Below are positions 25,582-34,510 of a DNA stretch of 36,896 nucleotides, one piece after another. The stretch spans positions 1-36,896 of the forward strand of contig CAYYGL010000021.1 in NCBI GenBank assembly GCA_964471235.1, in the 5' to 3' direction. How positions within the stretch are numbered: the stretch's first letter is position 1; each line of letters begins with the position of its first letter. This stretch comes from CAYYGL01 sp964471235 (GTDB lineage Bacteria; Calditrichota; Calditrichia; RBG-13-44-9; J075). The notes under the pieces are model-generated. The model ran no database searches, had not been told where the DNA came from, and saw only the letters and a program-made list of their open reading frames with translations. Both the position numbers and the translations under genes were made by a program.

Positions 25582-28233
25582 ATGAACCTGGAAAAATTTA
25601 CCATAAAAGCCCAGGAAGCCCTTGGGAATGCCCAACAAATGGTGTTGTCCCTGGGGCAGCAACAGTTGGAACCGGAACACGTTCTGGTGGCGCTGTTGGA
25701 GGACAGCGAGGGCTTAATACCGGTCATCTTAAAGAAAGTAGGGGTGGACCCCCCGCACATTTTAAGCCAGTTAAAAAGCGCCCTTGATAAATTTCCGAAA
25801 GTTCAGGGCGCTGGCGGGCAGGTATATGCCTCCCCCAACTTCAACCAGATGATTCACCTTGCCACGAAGGAGGCTAAGGAGTTAAAGGATGATTATGTTT
25901 CCACTGAACACCTGCTGCTGGCAATTCTGGAATTGAAACAATCGGAAGCATCCCGGATTCTCTCTCTTGCCGGGGTCAAAAAAGACCTGCTTTTAAAAGC
26001 GCTTCAGGAAGTTCGGGGAAACCAGCGGGTAACGGACCAGAACCCGGAAGGCAAATACATGGCGCTGGAGCGTTATGCGCGGGATTTAACCCAATTGGCT
26101 TCTCAGGGGAAACTGGACCCGGTGATTGGCAGGGATGAGGAAATTCGCCGGGTACTGCAAGTGCTGGCGCGCCGCACCAAAAACAATCCGGCTTTAATTG
26201 GCGACCCCGGGGTGGGGAAAACCGCGGTGGTAGAAGGCATCGCCCAGCGCATCGTCAACGGCGATGTGCCCGATTCCCTGAAAGACAAACGCATTGTGGC
26301 AATGGACCTGGGTGCCTTAATTGCCGGCACCAAATTTCGCGGCGAGTTTGAAGAGCGGCTCAAGGCGCTGTTGAAAGAAGTTCAGGAATCGGAAGGGCAG
26401 ATCATCCTGTTTATCGATGAGATTCACACCCTGGTAGGAGCCGGGGCAGCAGAAGGTTCTATGGATGCCTCGAACATGCTAAAACCGGCACTGGCGCGCG
26501 GCGAACTGCACTGTATCGGCGCGACCACGGTAGATGAATATCGAAAATACATCGAAAAAGACGCTGCCCTGGAACGGCGCTTTCAACCTATTTTGATTGA
26601 AGAACCCTCCGTGGAAGATACCATCTCCATTCTGCGGGGATTGAAGGAAAAATATGAAGTGCACCACGGGGTAAAGATTACCGATGCTGCATTAATTGCC
26701 GCAGCGGTGCTCTCGAACCGCTACATAACGGATCGCCGGCTGCCGGATAAAGCCATTGACCTGATTGATGAAGCGGCTGCCCGGCTGCGTATCGAAGTGG
26801 AATCTCTGCCGGAAGAACTGGATGAAATCGAACGCCGGATTAAGCAGTTGGAAATTGAAGCAGTTGCCCTCCGCAAGGAAAAGAGCAGCGAAGGGAAGAC
26901 CCGCTACCAAAAAATTCAGGAAGAGCTGGCAAATTTGCAGGAAGAACGCAACAAGCTGCATGCTCACTGGCTGATGGAAAAACAGACCATTCAGGAAATC
27001 CGGCAATCCAAGGCGGAAATTGAGCAGTTGCGGAATGAGATGGAGAAATCGGAACGGGAAGGCAACTTTGACCGGGTGGCGGAAATCAAATACGGAAAAA
27101 TCCCGGAACTGGAGAAGAAAGTTACTGAATTGACCAGGAAACTTCAGGAAATTCAAACCGACCGCAAAATGCTTCGGGAAGAAGTTGACGAGGAACAGAT
27201 TGCCGAAGTGGTATCCCGCTGGACCGGCATCCCGATTTCCCGGATGCTGGAAAGCGAGCGGGAAAAGCTATTGAAGATTGAGGAGCGGTTAAGCCAGCGG
27301 GTGATCGGGCAAAAGGAAGCGGTTCAGGCGGTATCGGATGCCATCCGCCGTTCGCGGGCAGGGCTGGCCGACCAAAACCGCCCCATCGGCTCATTCATTT
27401 TTCTGGGACCCACCGGGGTGGGGAAAACGGAATTAGCCCGGGCACTGGCAGAGTTCCTGTTCGATGACGAAAACGCCCTGGTGCGCATTGATATGTCCGA
27501 GTACATGGAACGCCATGCGGTCTCCCGGTTAATCGGCGCCCCGCCCGGCTATGTGGGGTACGAAGAGGGAGGTCAATTAACAGAAGCGGTACGCCGCAAG
27601 CCCTATTCGGTGATCCTGCTGGATGAAATTGAGAAAGCCCATCCGGAAGTGTTCAACATCCTGCTTCAGGTGCTGGAAGACGGTCGGCTGACCGACAACA
27701 AGGGGCATACGGTGAATTTCAAAAACACCATTATCATCATGACCTCCAATATCGGTGCGCCGCTGATTCTGGAAAAATCCAGCCGGGTAACCGAACACAA
27801 CCGGGACGAAATCTACCGGGAAATCCATGATGAAGTGATGAACCTGCTGCGCCAGAGCCTGCGACCGGAGTTCTTGAACCGGGTGGATGAGATTATCGTA
27901 TTCCATAGCCTGCGGAAAGAGGATATCAAACAGATTGTGGACTTGCAGGTGAAACGAATTCAGAAGCAGTTGCAAGACCAGCGGATGAACATCATCCTCA
28001 CCGGGGCTGCCAAGGAATACCTGGCGGAAATCGGTTATGAGCCGGCATTTGGCGCACGCCCACTGCGCCGGTTAATCCAGCGAGTGATTGTGAATGAGTT
28101 GGCGAAAGAAATTTTAGCCGGTAAAATTACCACGGGTCAGACTGTGGAAGTGGATTATGTGAATGGCGAAATCACCTTCCGGGCAATTGAAACGCCGGCA
28201 GAAGAACCGGAAGTAGCGGCAGAGGAAATCTAA
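25582..28233 (+). CDS. clpB: ATP-dependent disaggregase chaperone ClpB
   Basis: The product has 883 residues from the ATG at 25582. AGGAGG at 25566-25571 lies 10 nt upstream, and the N-terminus MNLEKFTIKAQEAL matches the family; an upstream ATG at 25516 adds an atypical 22-residue leader. In order it has the Clp N-domain (about 1-150), the first AAA+ module with Walker A GDPGVGKT at 207-214, the coiled-coil middle domain (about 400-535), which separates ClpB from ClpA/ClpC, and the second AAA+ module with Walker A GPTGVGKT at 609-616. ClpB rescues aggregated proteins with DnaK. No ClpP-binding tripeptide was noticed. No CIRCE operator was found upstream. The C-terminus has an acidic tail (PAEEPEVAAEEI). 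Confidence 0.97.
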   Translation: MNLEKFTIKAQEALGNAQQMVLSLGQQQLEPEHVLVALLEDSEGLIPVILKKVGVDPPHILSQLKSALDKFPKVQGAGGQVYASPNFNQMIHLATKEAKELKDDYVSTEHLLLAILELKQSEASRILSLAGVKKDLLLKALQEVRGNQRVTDQNPEGKYMALERYARDLTQLASQGKLDPVIGRDEEIRRVLQVLARRTKNNPALIGDPGVGKTAVVEGIAQRIVNGDVPDSLKDKRIVAMDLGALIAGTKFRGEFEERLKALLKEVQESEGQIILFIDEIHTLVGAGAAEGSMDASNMLKPALARGELHCIGATTVDEYRKYIEKDAALERRFQPILIEEPSVEDTISILRGLKEKYEVHHGVKITDAALIAAAVLSNRYITDRRLPDKAIDLIDEAAARLRIEVESLPEELDEIERRIKQLEIEAVALRKEKSSEGKTRYQKIQEELANLQEERNKLHAHWLMEKQTIQEIRQSKAEIEQLRNEMEKSEREGNFDRVAEIKYGKIPELEKKVTELTRKLQEIQTDRKMLREEVDEEQIAEVVSRWTGIPISRMLESEREKLLKIEERLSQRVIGQKEAVQAVSDAIRRSRAGLADQNRPIGSFIFLGPTGVGKTELARALAEFLFDDENALVRIDMSEYMERHAVSRLIGAPPGYVGYEEGGQLTEAVRRKPYSVILLDEIEKAHPEVFNILLQVLEDGRLTDNKGHTVNFKNTIIIMTSNIGAPLILEKSSRVTEHNRDEIYREIHDEVMNLLRQSLRPEFLNRVDEIIVFHSLRKEDIKQIVDLQVKRIQKQLQDQRMNIILTGAAKEYLAEIGYEPAFGARPLRRLIQRVIVNELAKEILAGKITTGQTVEVDYVNGEITFRAIETPAEEPEVAAEEI

Positions 28234-28275
28234 TCGCAGCAACAACAGGTATTTGACCGTTCAATATAGATTCCA

Positions 28276-28310
28276 AATGCGGAGTGGGATATTCCCCTCC
28301 GCATTTTTTT
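28276..28310 (+). terminator. Intrinsic terminator of clpB
   Basis: AATGCGGAG (28276-28284) pairs with CTCCGCATT (28297-28305), with GGG/CCC pairing inside. The stem is followed by a run of T to 28310, about 42 nt after the clpB stop. Confidence 0.92.
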
Positions 28311-28598
28311 ATGCATTGAACAACTCTTTTTCATGTCTTGATAAAAAATTAACAATCTCATGGCATTAGTCGGATTCTTATTTTAAATTTTACAGCCACA
28401 TTAAAGAATGTGAAGAATCAATCCGGGATATTTGAAATTCGAATCAAAGCTTAACGCAAAGGCTAAGTGGGATATTTTACGTAACAATAACAGGCGTCTA
28501 TGCGCTGTAATTTCGAGGGAGCAAGGAACCCATCCGACGAATGATTTCATCGTTAATTCAGTGTTTTCATCAATCAAACATTTACAGGGAGAACATAT
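28311..28598. other. Non-coding leader region of fbp
   Basis: About 290 bp lie between the clpB terminator and fbp. Only the fbp ribosome site (GGGAG, 7 nt before the ATG) was recognised. No repeat, RNA gene or clear promoter was seen. Confidence 0.55.
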
Positions 28599-29615
28599 AT
28601 GAACGGATTTGTCATGACGTTAAACCGGCACCTGGTGGAACAGGAGCGCCTTCATCCCCAGGCAACCGGTGCGTTTACCAGTTTACTGAGCGATATTGCC
28701 CTGGCAGCCAAGGTGATTTCGCTGCATGTGAATAAAGCCGGCTTACTCCCAATTCTGGGGTCCGTCGATACAAAAAATGTGTTTGGAGAAGTTCAACAGA
28801 AGTTGGACGTTTTTGCCAATGATGCCATGATACGTTCGTTAGCCTTCGGCGGATATGTTTGTGCCATGGCATCGGAAGAGAATGAAGATTTGATCCCCAT
28901 TCCCGACGAGTATCCCACCGGAAAATATATCTGCTGTTTCGATCCCCTGGACGGCTCCTCCAATATCGATGCCAATGTGAGCATCGGCACTATTTTCAGT
29001 ATTTTCCGCCGCACTACCCCAGAAGATCAACCGGTTTCCCTGGAAAAGGATGTGCTTCAGCCGGGCTACTCCCAGGTATGCGCCGGTTATGTGATTTACG
29101 GCTCCAGCACCATGCTGGTCTATACCACCGGCGCCGGAGTTTACGGATTTACATTAGACCCTTCTTACGGCAGTTTTATCTTATCTCACCCCAAAATCAA
29201 AATCCCTTCCAAAGGGAAAATTTACAGCATTAATGAAGGGAATTTTAATTTATGGGATGAGGGCGTACAGAATTATGTTCGCTGGGTAAAAACACCGGCA
29301 GCCAACAACGGCAAGCCGATGACCGCCCGGTATATCGGGTCCCTGGTATCCGATTTCCACCGCAATTTGTTAAAGGGCGGCATCTTTCTTTATCCGGCTG
29401 ATAAAAAAAATAAAAACGGGAAGCTGCGGCTGCTCTACGAAGCCAATCCCCTGGCATTTATCGTTACCCAGGCCGGCGGTAAGGCTTCCGATGGTTTTAC
29501 CCGAATTCAGGATATACAACCCCGGGAACTCCACCAGCGCACACCGCTTATCATCGGCAGTAAAGAAGATGTGGAAATTGCCGAGGAGTTCATCCAGGGA
29601 AAGCGAACTTCCTGA
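28599..29615 (+). CDS. fbp: Fructose-1,6-bisphosphatase, class I
   Basis: The product has 338 residues with the class I FBPase signature: the metal site SEENEDL near residue 92, FDPLDGSSNID near 114-124, and the phosphate- and sugar-binding segments ENFNLWDEG-like and YIGSLVSDFHRNL. It hydrolyses fructose 1,6-bisphosphate to fructose 6-phosphate, the committed step of gluconeogenesis. The start at 28599 is set by GGGAG 7 nt upstream and fits family length. The gene stands alone between two strong terminators, so it is probably transcribed singly. Its sugar-phosphate product can feed the pentose phosphates used by the Kdo pathway encoded nearby, but that is a general metabolic link. Confidence 0.96.
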   Translation: MNGFVMTLNRHLVEQERLHPQATGAFTSLLSDIALAAKVISLHVNKAGLLPILGSVDTKNVFGEVQQKLDVFANDAMIRSLAFGGYVCAMASEENEDLIPIPDEYPTGKYICCFDPLDGSSNIDANVSIGTIFSIFRRTTPEDQPVSLEKDVLQPGYSQVCAGYVIYGSSTMLVYTTGAGVYGFTLDPSYGSFILSHPKIKIPSKGKIYSINEGNFNLWDEGVQNYVRWVKTPAANNGKPMTARYIGSLVSDFHRNLLKGGIFLYPADKKNKNGKLRLLYEANPLAFIVTQAGGKASDGFTRIQDIQPRELHQRTPLIIGSKEDVEIAEEFIQGKRTS

Positions 29616-29660
29616 GAATTAGATGGTAACTCATTAAATTTCATTACTTCGTTGCCTACA

Positions 29661-29690
29661 AAAAAGGGTTGATTTCATCAACCCTTTTTT
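29661..29690 (+). terminator. Intrinsic terminator of fbp
   Basis: GGGTTGA (29666-29672) pairs with TCAACCC (29678-29684) around a 5-nt loop. A run of A stands before the stem and a long run of T after it, so it may work in both directions. It lies about 45 nt after the fbp stop. Confidence 0.93.
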
Positions 29691-29936
29691 TTAACATGAC
29701 TGCTTGCAAGGGAGGGGAGAAGGGGGAGGGTATCGGGATATCCGGAGGTTTAGGATAGGCGGCAATCCTTCATGTTTCACGTTTCATAAGGGAACACGAA
29801 CCATGAATCTTAGCATACCCGGAGATGGGGGAAATTGACATAAGATGCTTTTTCATTTCAGATAATATGGATAACACTCATTGCTTGAGAGCAAAAAACA
29901 TCGCAAAGCTCGTTATTAAAAACCTGATGAGGTAAT
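29691..29936. other. Non-coding leader of asnS
   Basis: It contains an imperfect inverted repeat (TTCATG at 29769-29774 against CATGAA at 29802-29807, with partial pairing inward) and a TTGACA at 29835-29840. The nearest -10-like GATAAT (29861-29866) gives a 20-nt spacer, too long for a firm promoter call. Confidence 0.4.
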
Positions 29937-31337
29937 ATGGAAACACGGCTGGTGAAAGAAATTTTGCGGGATCCGCAAAAGTTTGTGGATCAAAAAGTGA
30001 TCCTTTCAGGATGGATACGAACCCTGCGTTCTTCCAAACATTTCGGATTCATCGAACTCAATGACGGTTCTTTTTTTAAAAACCTCCAGGTGGTCTTTAA
30101 TGAAGACCTTCCCAATTTTGAAAAAATTTCAAAATTAACCATCGCCTCTGCCATTCGGGTAGAAGGCAAGGTGGTGGAATCACCGGGCGCCAAACAGCCG
30201 GTTGAAGTGCAGGCAGAGCGCATTACCGTGGTGGGAGAAGCCGGGCATGAGTACCCCTTGCAAAAGAAACGGCACAGCTTTGAGTTCCTTCGTACCATCG
30301 CCCACCTGCGCCCCCGAACCAATACCTTCACGGCGGTGTTTCGTACCCGTTCGGTTCTGGCCCATGCTATTCACACCTTTTTCCAGGAACGGGATTTTGT
30401 GTATGTGCATACCCCGGTTATTACCGGCAGTGATTGCGAAGGCGCCGGGGAGATGTTTCATGTTACCGCATTCGATTTGAATCAATGCGAACAACTTCCC
30501 CGTACGGAAGACGGCAGGGTGGATTTCAGCAAAGACTTCTTCTCCCGGGAGACCAACCTGACCGTCAGCGGGCAGTTGGAAGTGGAGACTTATTGCATGG
30601 CGTTTCGCAAGGTGTACACCTTTGGTCCCACGTTTCGGGCTGAGAACTCCAATACCCCGCGTCACGCTTCCGAATTCTGGATGATTGAGCCGGAGATTGC
30701 CTTTGCCGACCTGAACGATGACATGGACCTTGCCGAGGATATGATGAAATTTATCATTCGTTATGTTTTGGATAAACTTCCGGAAGAAATCGACTTTTTT
30801 AATCGCTGGATTTTTAAAGGATTGACGGAACGGTTGGAAAACATCCTGAATTCCCAATTTGAACGGCTGACCTATACCGAAGCGATAGAGATATTGAAAA
30901 AAGCGGATCGGAAATTCGAATACCCGGTAAAATGGGGTGTTGATTTGCAAACGGAACACGAACGCTATCTAACCGAACAGGTCTACCAAAAACCGGTCTT
31001 TGTTACCGACTATCCGAAAGACATCAAAGCGTTTTACATGCGGGTAAATGACGATGAAAAAACGGTGGCGGCGATGGATTTGCTCTTCCCCGGGGTTGGT
31101 GAGATTATCGGCGGCAGTCAGCGGGAAGAACGCTACGATGTTTTAGTGAACCGAATAAAAGAGATGGGGCTGAACGAAGCCGACTACTGGTGGTATCTGG
31201 ATTTACGAAAGTACGGCACGGTGCCCCATGCCGGATTTGGTCTGGGCTTTGCCCGCGCATTAATGTATTTAACCGGAATGGAGAATATTCGCGATGTTAT
31301 CCCTTTTCCCCGAACACCCCGGAATGCCGAATTTTAA
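29937..31337 (+). CDS. asnS: Asparaginyl-tRNA synthetase
   Basis: The product is a 466-residue class II aminoacyl-tRNA synthetase. An N-terminal OB-fold anticodon-binding domain (about 15-110, with LSGWIRTLRSSKHFGFIELNDG-type strands) precedes the catalytic domain. Motif 2 (FGPTFRAENSNTPRHASEFWMIEPE) and motif 3 (GFGLGFARALMYLTG) are of the AsnRS type. It charges tRNA(Asn) with asparagine. GAGG 4 nt before the ATG marks the start. The 3' end overlaps the start of the next gene, so both are probably on one transcript. Confidence 0.97.
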   Translation: METRLVKEILRDPQKFVDQKVILSGWIRTLRSSKHFGFIELNDGSFFKNLQVVFNEDLPNFEKISKLTIASAIRVEGKVVESPGAKQPVEVQAERITVVGEAGHEYPLQKKRHSFEFLRTIAHLRPRTNTFTAVFRTRSVLAHAIHTFFQERDFVYVHTPVITGSDCEGAGEMFHVTAFDLNQCEQLPRTEDGRVDFSKDFFSRETNLTVSGQLEVETYCMAFRKVYTFGPTFRAENSNTPRHASEFWMIEPEIAFADLNDDMDLAEDMMKFIIRYVLDKLPEEIDFFNRWIFKGLTERLENILNSQFERLTYTEAIEILKKADRKFEYPVKWGVDLQTEHERYLTEQVYQKPVFVTDYPKDIKAFYMRVNDDEKTVAAMDLLFPGVGEIIGGSQREERYDVLVNRIKEMGLNEADYWWYLDLRKYGTVPHAGFGLGFARALMYLTGMENIRDVIPFPRTPRNAEF

Positions 31338-31800
31338 CGGAACGCCGTTTATTGTGGCCGTGGTGGGCGGCAGTAAGTGCAGTGCAGAAGATTATACAGC
31401 AGCCGAAACCGTTGGCAAATTAATCGCTGAGAAAAAGGGAATTGTTATCTGCGGCGGTTTAAGCGGTGTCATGGAAGCCGTTTGCAAAGGTGCCTCTCAA
31501 GCTGGCGGGGTTGCCATTGGGGTGCTGCCGGGACCCAGAATTGAAGAAGCCAATTCCTACGTCACCATCCCCATTGCCACCGGTATGGGGATCGGCAGGA
31601 ATATCATCATCATTCGCACCGCCCGCTCGGTGATTGCCGTGGGCGGCAAATACGGAACACTGTCGGAGATTGCCTATGCCTTACAGTTGGGCATCCCGGT
31701 GTTCACTCTCAACTCATGGAACGTCATCCCCGGCGTGGTGCCGGTCAGTACCCCGGAAGAAGCGGTGGAGCGTGCCTTTAGCTGGCATGTTCAAACTTAG
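31324..31800 (+). CDS. TIGR00725-like Rossmann-fold nucleotide-binding protein (LOG-related)
   Basis: The product has about 158 residues from the ATG at 31324; ATG 31294 would give 168. The fold pattern is VAVVGGSKC, then VICGGLSGVMEAVCKGA, then IGVLPGP, and GGKYGTLSEIAYALQ. The last resembles the PGGxGTxxE motif of lysine-decarboxylase-like/LOG proteins but with GGKYGT in place of PGGxGT. LOG enzymes release nucleobases from nucleoside monophosphates. For this subgroup the activity is not established. It overlaps the end of asnS by 14 nt from the shorter start. The adenine-salvage gene apt lies downstream in the same direction. Confidence 0.85.
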   Translation: MPNFNGTPFIVAVVGGSKCSAEDYTAAETVGKLIAEKKGIVICGGLSGVMEAVCKGASQAGGVAIGVLPGPRIEEANSYVTIPIATGMGIGRNIIIIRTARSVIAVGGKYGTLSEIAYALQLGIPVFTLNSWNVIPGVVPVSTPEEAVERAFSWHVQT

Positions 31801-31892
31801 CAGTTTCGCGGGAAAAGGGTTTCCCGGTATCCGGATTCAGTTAAAGAGGAGCTCTTGAACAGGATAACTGCTTTGCATTGCACGGAGGAATG

Positions 31893-32171
31893 ATGGATAA
31901 AGCTGCTTTTAAAGCTAAAGTCATCGGAATTGTTCAGGGAGTAGGGTTCCGCTATTATACCCGGCATATCGCTGCCGAATACGGGCTTACCGGGTACGTC
32001 AAAAATCTTGTCGACGGCTCGGTGGAGGTCTATGCCGAGGGCGAGAGGGAAATACTGGAGCAGTTTTTGAATGATTTGCGACGGGGTCCTTCGACTGCGA
32101 TGGTCGATCGGGTTGAAGTGGACTGGCTGCCACCATCCGACAAATACCGCCAATTTGCAATCACCTTTTAA
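31893..32171 (+). CDS. Acylphosphatase
   Basis: The product has 92 residues with the acylphosphatase signature GIVQGVGFRYYTR near residues 12-24, including the catalytic arginine, and GYVKNLVDGSVEVYAEG with the catalytic asparagine. It hydrolyses acyl phosphates such as acetyl or carbamoyl phosphate. The ATG at 31893 is chosen because GGAGG at 31884-31888 leaves 4 nt; the ATG just before it leaves one. Size and motifs are normal. It lies in a rightward run between the LOG-like gene and apt, with short gaps. Confidence 0.95.
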   Translation: MDKAAFKAKVIGIVQGVGFRYYTRHIAAEYGLTGYVKNLVDGSVEVYAEGEREILEQFLNDLRRGPSTAMVDRVEVDWLPPSDKYRQFAITF

Positions 32172-32203
32172 TTATACCTGCCCACATCCAACTGGAGATG
32201 AAT

Positions 32204-32725
32204 ATGACAAAGCTGGAAAATTTTATTCGGAACATTCCCGACTTCCCGGTGAAGGGGATTCAATTTAAAGATATTACCACCCTGCTGAAAGAAAGTGATG
32301 CTTTTGCCATGGCGGTGGATTACATGTATGCTCCCTATCGCACCCATGATATTACCAAAATTGTCGGGATCGAGTCACGGGGGTTTATTTTTGGAGCGGC
32401 GCTGGCATACAAACTCAATGTGGGATTTGTACCGGTGCGTAAGCCGGGAAAGCTACCGGCAGCCACCCTGGCGGAAGAATACCAATTAGAATATGGCAAA
32501 GACAGCCTGGAAATTCATCAGGATGCCATTACCCCGGAAGACCAGGTATTAATTGTCGATGATCTGCTGGCGACCGGGGGAACCGCCGCTGCTACCTGCG
32601 CCCTGGTGAAAAAGTTAGGCGGCAAAATTGTGGGCTTAACCTTTTTAATCGAACTAAAAGATTTGAAAGGACGGGAAAAAATTTCCGAGTATGAAGTACA
32701 CTCGCTAATCCAGTATGATATTTAA
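32204..32725 (+). CDS. apt: Adenine phosphoribosyltransferase
   Basis: The product has about 173 residues. The N-terminal IPDFPVKGIQFKDIT, the flexible-loop region RKPGKLP and the PRPP-binding motif VLIVDDLLATGGT are those of Apt. It makes AMP from adenine and PRPP. The ATG at 32204 is preferred over 32198 because GGAG at 32194-32197 is then 6 nt away. Salvage of adenine would fit a neighbour that frees nucleobases, but no direct link is visible. It is the last gene of the asnS-apt run; about 240 bp follow before the next start. Confidence 0.96.
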   Translation: MTKLENFIRNIPDFPVKGIQFKDITTLLKESDAFAMAVDYMYAPYRTHDITKIVGIESRGFIFGAALAYKLNVGFVPVRKPGKLPAATLAEEYQLEYGKDSLEIHQDAITPEDQVLIVDDLLATGGTAAATCALVKKLGGKIVGLTFLIELKDLKGREKISEYEVHSLIQYDI

Positions 32726-32964
32726 CATGAGTTCAACGCTGAATAGTCACAAAAAATCTGCGAAAATGCGGGTCATCTGCGTTCTCTTTTTATAATGTAG
32801 AACTGACGTTATTAACTTGAATGCCGGGCTTCGCCTTTTATAGACATGGAATTCCAACAAAAAAAGCCGGGACTCGTTTACACTTCGTCCCTCCATAATG
32901 TGGTCGCTTCGAGGTGGGGCGCCACTTTTTTAATCATCAACCACCGCGCACAGGAGTTATCAAC

Positions 32965-34332
32965 GTGCCAGCAACCAAAGTGCTCATCGTTGGCGCCGGG
33001 CGAGGCGGGCGCACCCTGATTGAGTTATTCCACAACGATCCCAATGTGGAAATCATCGGGGTGGCAGACCTGCGCCCTCAAATTGCCGGGATGCAATTAG
33101 CACGCAGCCTGGGGATTCCCACTTCCATCAATTTCCGGGAATTCCTGCACCATCCCGCGCCGGACCTGATTATGGATGTTACCGGGAACCCGGAAGTGCA
33201 GGAGCAACTCCGAACATTGAAAGCCCCGGAAAGTGAGGTCGTCGGTGGAATTGCCGCCCGACTGATGTGGGCACTGATTAACGAGCGGAAGCAAAAGAAA
33301 TTGCTGGAAGAAAAATACCGGATGATGCTTCACGAACTGGAATCTCACCCGGAAAACGAATTCATCGTCGGCAAAAACAAGAAGATGATCGAAATCGGTG
33401 AACTGGTGTTAAAAGTGGCACCGACCACCGCCACGGTATTGATTCGGGGCGAAACCGGCACCGGCAAAGAGATCATTGCCCGGGCAATTCACTACCATAG
33501 CAACCGGAAAGATGAACCCCTGGTCGTGGTGAACTGCACCGCCTTTTCCCCCCATTTGATTGAGAGCGAATTGTTCGGTCATAAGCGGGGAGCCTTCACC
33601 GGTGCGGTGGCGGATAAAATGGGCTTATTGGAAAAGGCTGACGGCGGCACCGTGTTCCTCGATGAAATCGGTGATATGCCCCTGGAGATGCAGACCAAGC
33701 TGCTGCGTTTCTTACAGACCAATGAAATCCGCGCCCTGGGAGATGTGACCACCAAAACCGTGGATGTGCGCATCGTGGCAGCCACCAACCGCGATCTGGA
33801 AGTAGCGATAAAGGAAGGAACTTTTCGGGCGGACCTGTTCTACCGACTGAATACCTTCACCATCACCTTGCCGCCGCTGCGGGAACGCCGGGAAGATATC
33901 CCATTATACGCTTATCACTTTTTGAAATTAGCGGTGGCAAAAGTCAACAAAAAAGTGGATGGGATTGCGCCCGATGCCACGGCATATTTAATGAGTTACG
34001 ATTGGCCCGGCAATTTACGGGAATTGCAAGGGGTGATGGAGCGGGCGGTTATCTTGTGCATGGGATCGCTGATCGAAAAGGAACACCTGCCACTGACATT
34101 GCAGGATAATGAGGTTGCCCCTTCCCTTGAAGAGGGGTTGACAGCTGCCCGGGCAAATGTGGTGGAAAAATTCGAACGCCGGGCAATCATTAAATTTTTA
34201 ACCGACTGCAACGGGAATGTTACCCGTGCGGCACAGAAAGCCGGTATTCCCCGGCGCTCTTTTTACCGCATGATGGAAAAGTTAGGCATTCAGCGGGAAT
34301 CCTTTCTGAAATCCCGGGAACATGAAGGATAA
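32965..34332 (+). CDS. Sigma-54-dependent activator with N-terminal Rossmann (NAD(P)-binding-like) domain
   Basis: The product has 455 residues from the GTG at 32965, chosen for AGGAG 8 nt upstream; an earlier in-frame ATG at 32914 has none. Residues 1-110 look like a dinucleotide-binding Rossmann domain: VLIVGAGRGGRTL with GxGxxG, an acidic residue in GVADLRP at the end of the second strand, and DVTGNPEV. A helical linker follows (about 105-125), then the AAA+ domain with Walker A GETGTGKE (162-169), GAFTGA (209-214), which contacts sigma-54, and Walker B TVFLDEIGD (229-237). A C-terminal Fis-type helix-turn-helix ends the protein. It lacks a receiver, PAS or GAF domain, so the Rossmann domain is the probable sensor, perhaps of NAD(H) redox state or an amino-acid-like ligand. 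The targets are unknown. Confidence 0.93.
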   Translation: MPATKVLIVGAGRGGRTLIELFHNDPNVEIIGVADLRPQIAGMQLARSLGIPTSINFREFLHHPAPDLIMDVTGNPEVQEQLRTLKAPESEVVGGIAARLMWALINERKQKKLLEEKYRMMLHELESHPENEFIVGKNKKMIEIGELVLKVAPTTATVLIRGETGTGKEIIARAIHYHSNRKDEPLVVVNCTAFSPHLIESELFGHKRGAFTGAVADKMGLLEKADGGTVFLDEIGDMPLEMQTKLLRFLQTNEIRALGDVTTKTVDVRIVAATNRDLEVAIKEGTFRADLFYRLNTFTITLPPLRERREDIPLYAYHFLKLAVAKVNKKVDGIAPDATAYLMSYDWPGNLRELQGVMERAVILCMGSLIEKEHLPLTLQDNEVAPSLEEGLTAARANVVEKFERRAIIKFLTDCNGNVTRAAQKAGIPRRSFYRMMEKLGIQRESFLKSREHEG

Positions 34333-34442
34333 TGGGCAACCCACCACTCCCGGGTTCCTTCCCAAAGACAAAGGATAAAATCGAAACGGGAAAGACTCTC
34401 CTTACATTGGCTTTGTGCGAATCGACACTGAAGCATAGCAAC

Positions 34443-34453
34443 GGGGGGGGGGG
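34443..34453 (+). repeat. Homopolymer tract of 11 G
   Basis: Eleven consecutive G lie 58 nt before the TTG start of the phosphoethanolamine-transferase-like gene. Such tracts are prone to slipped-strand length change and to sequencing or assembly error. The position would place it in the promoter or leader of that gene. Confidence 0.85.
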
Positions 34454-34510
34454 TAACTTACTGAATCCCGAACGCTAAGCAATACAGCCCATAAGAACCA
34501 GGAACTGAAT

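Noticed and set aside
29835..29866. Sigma-70 promoter for asnS
   Set aside because: TTGACA is perfect but the nearest -10-like hexamer is 20 nt away, so the pair is not convincing.
31294..31337. Fusion of asnS with the following LOG-like gene
   Set aside because: The genes are in different frames and merely overlap; both ends match their families.
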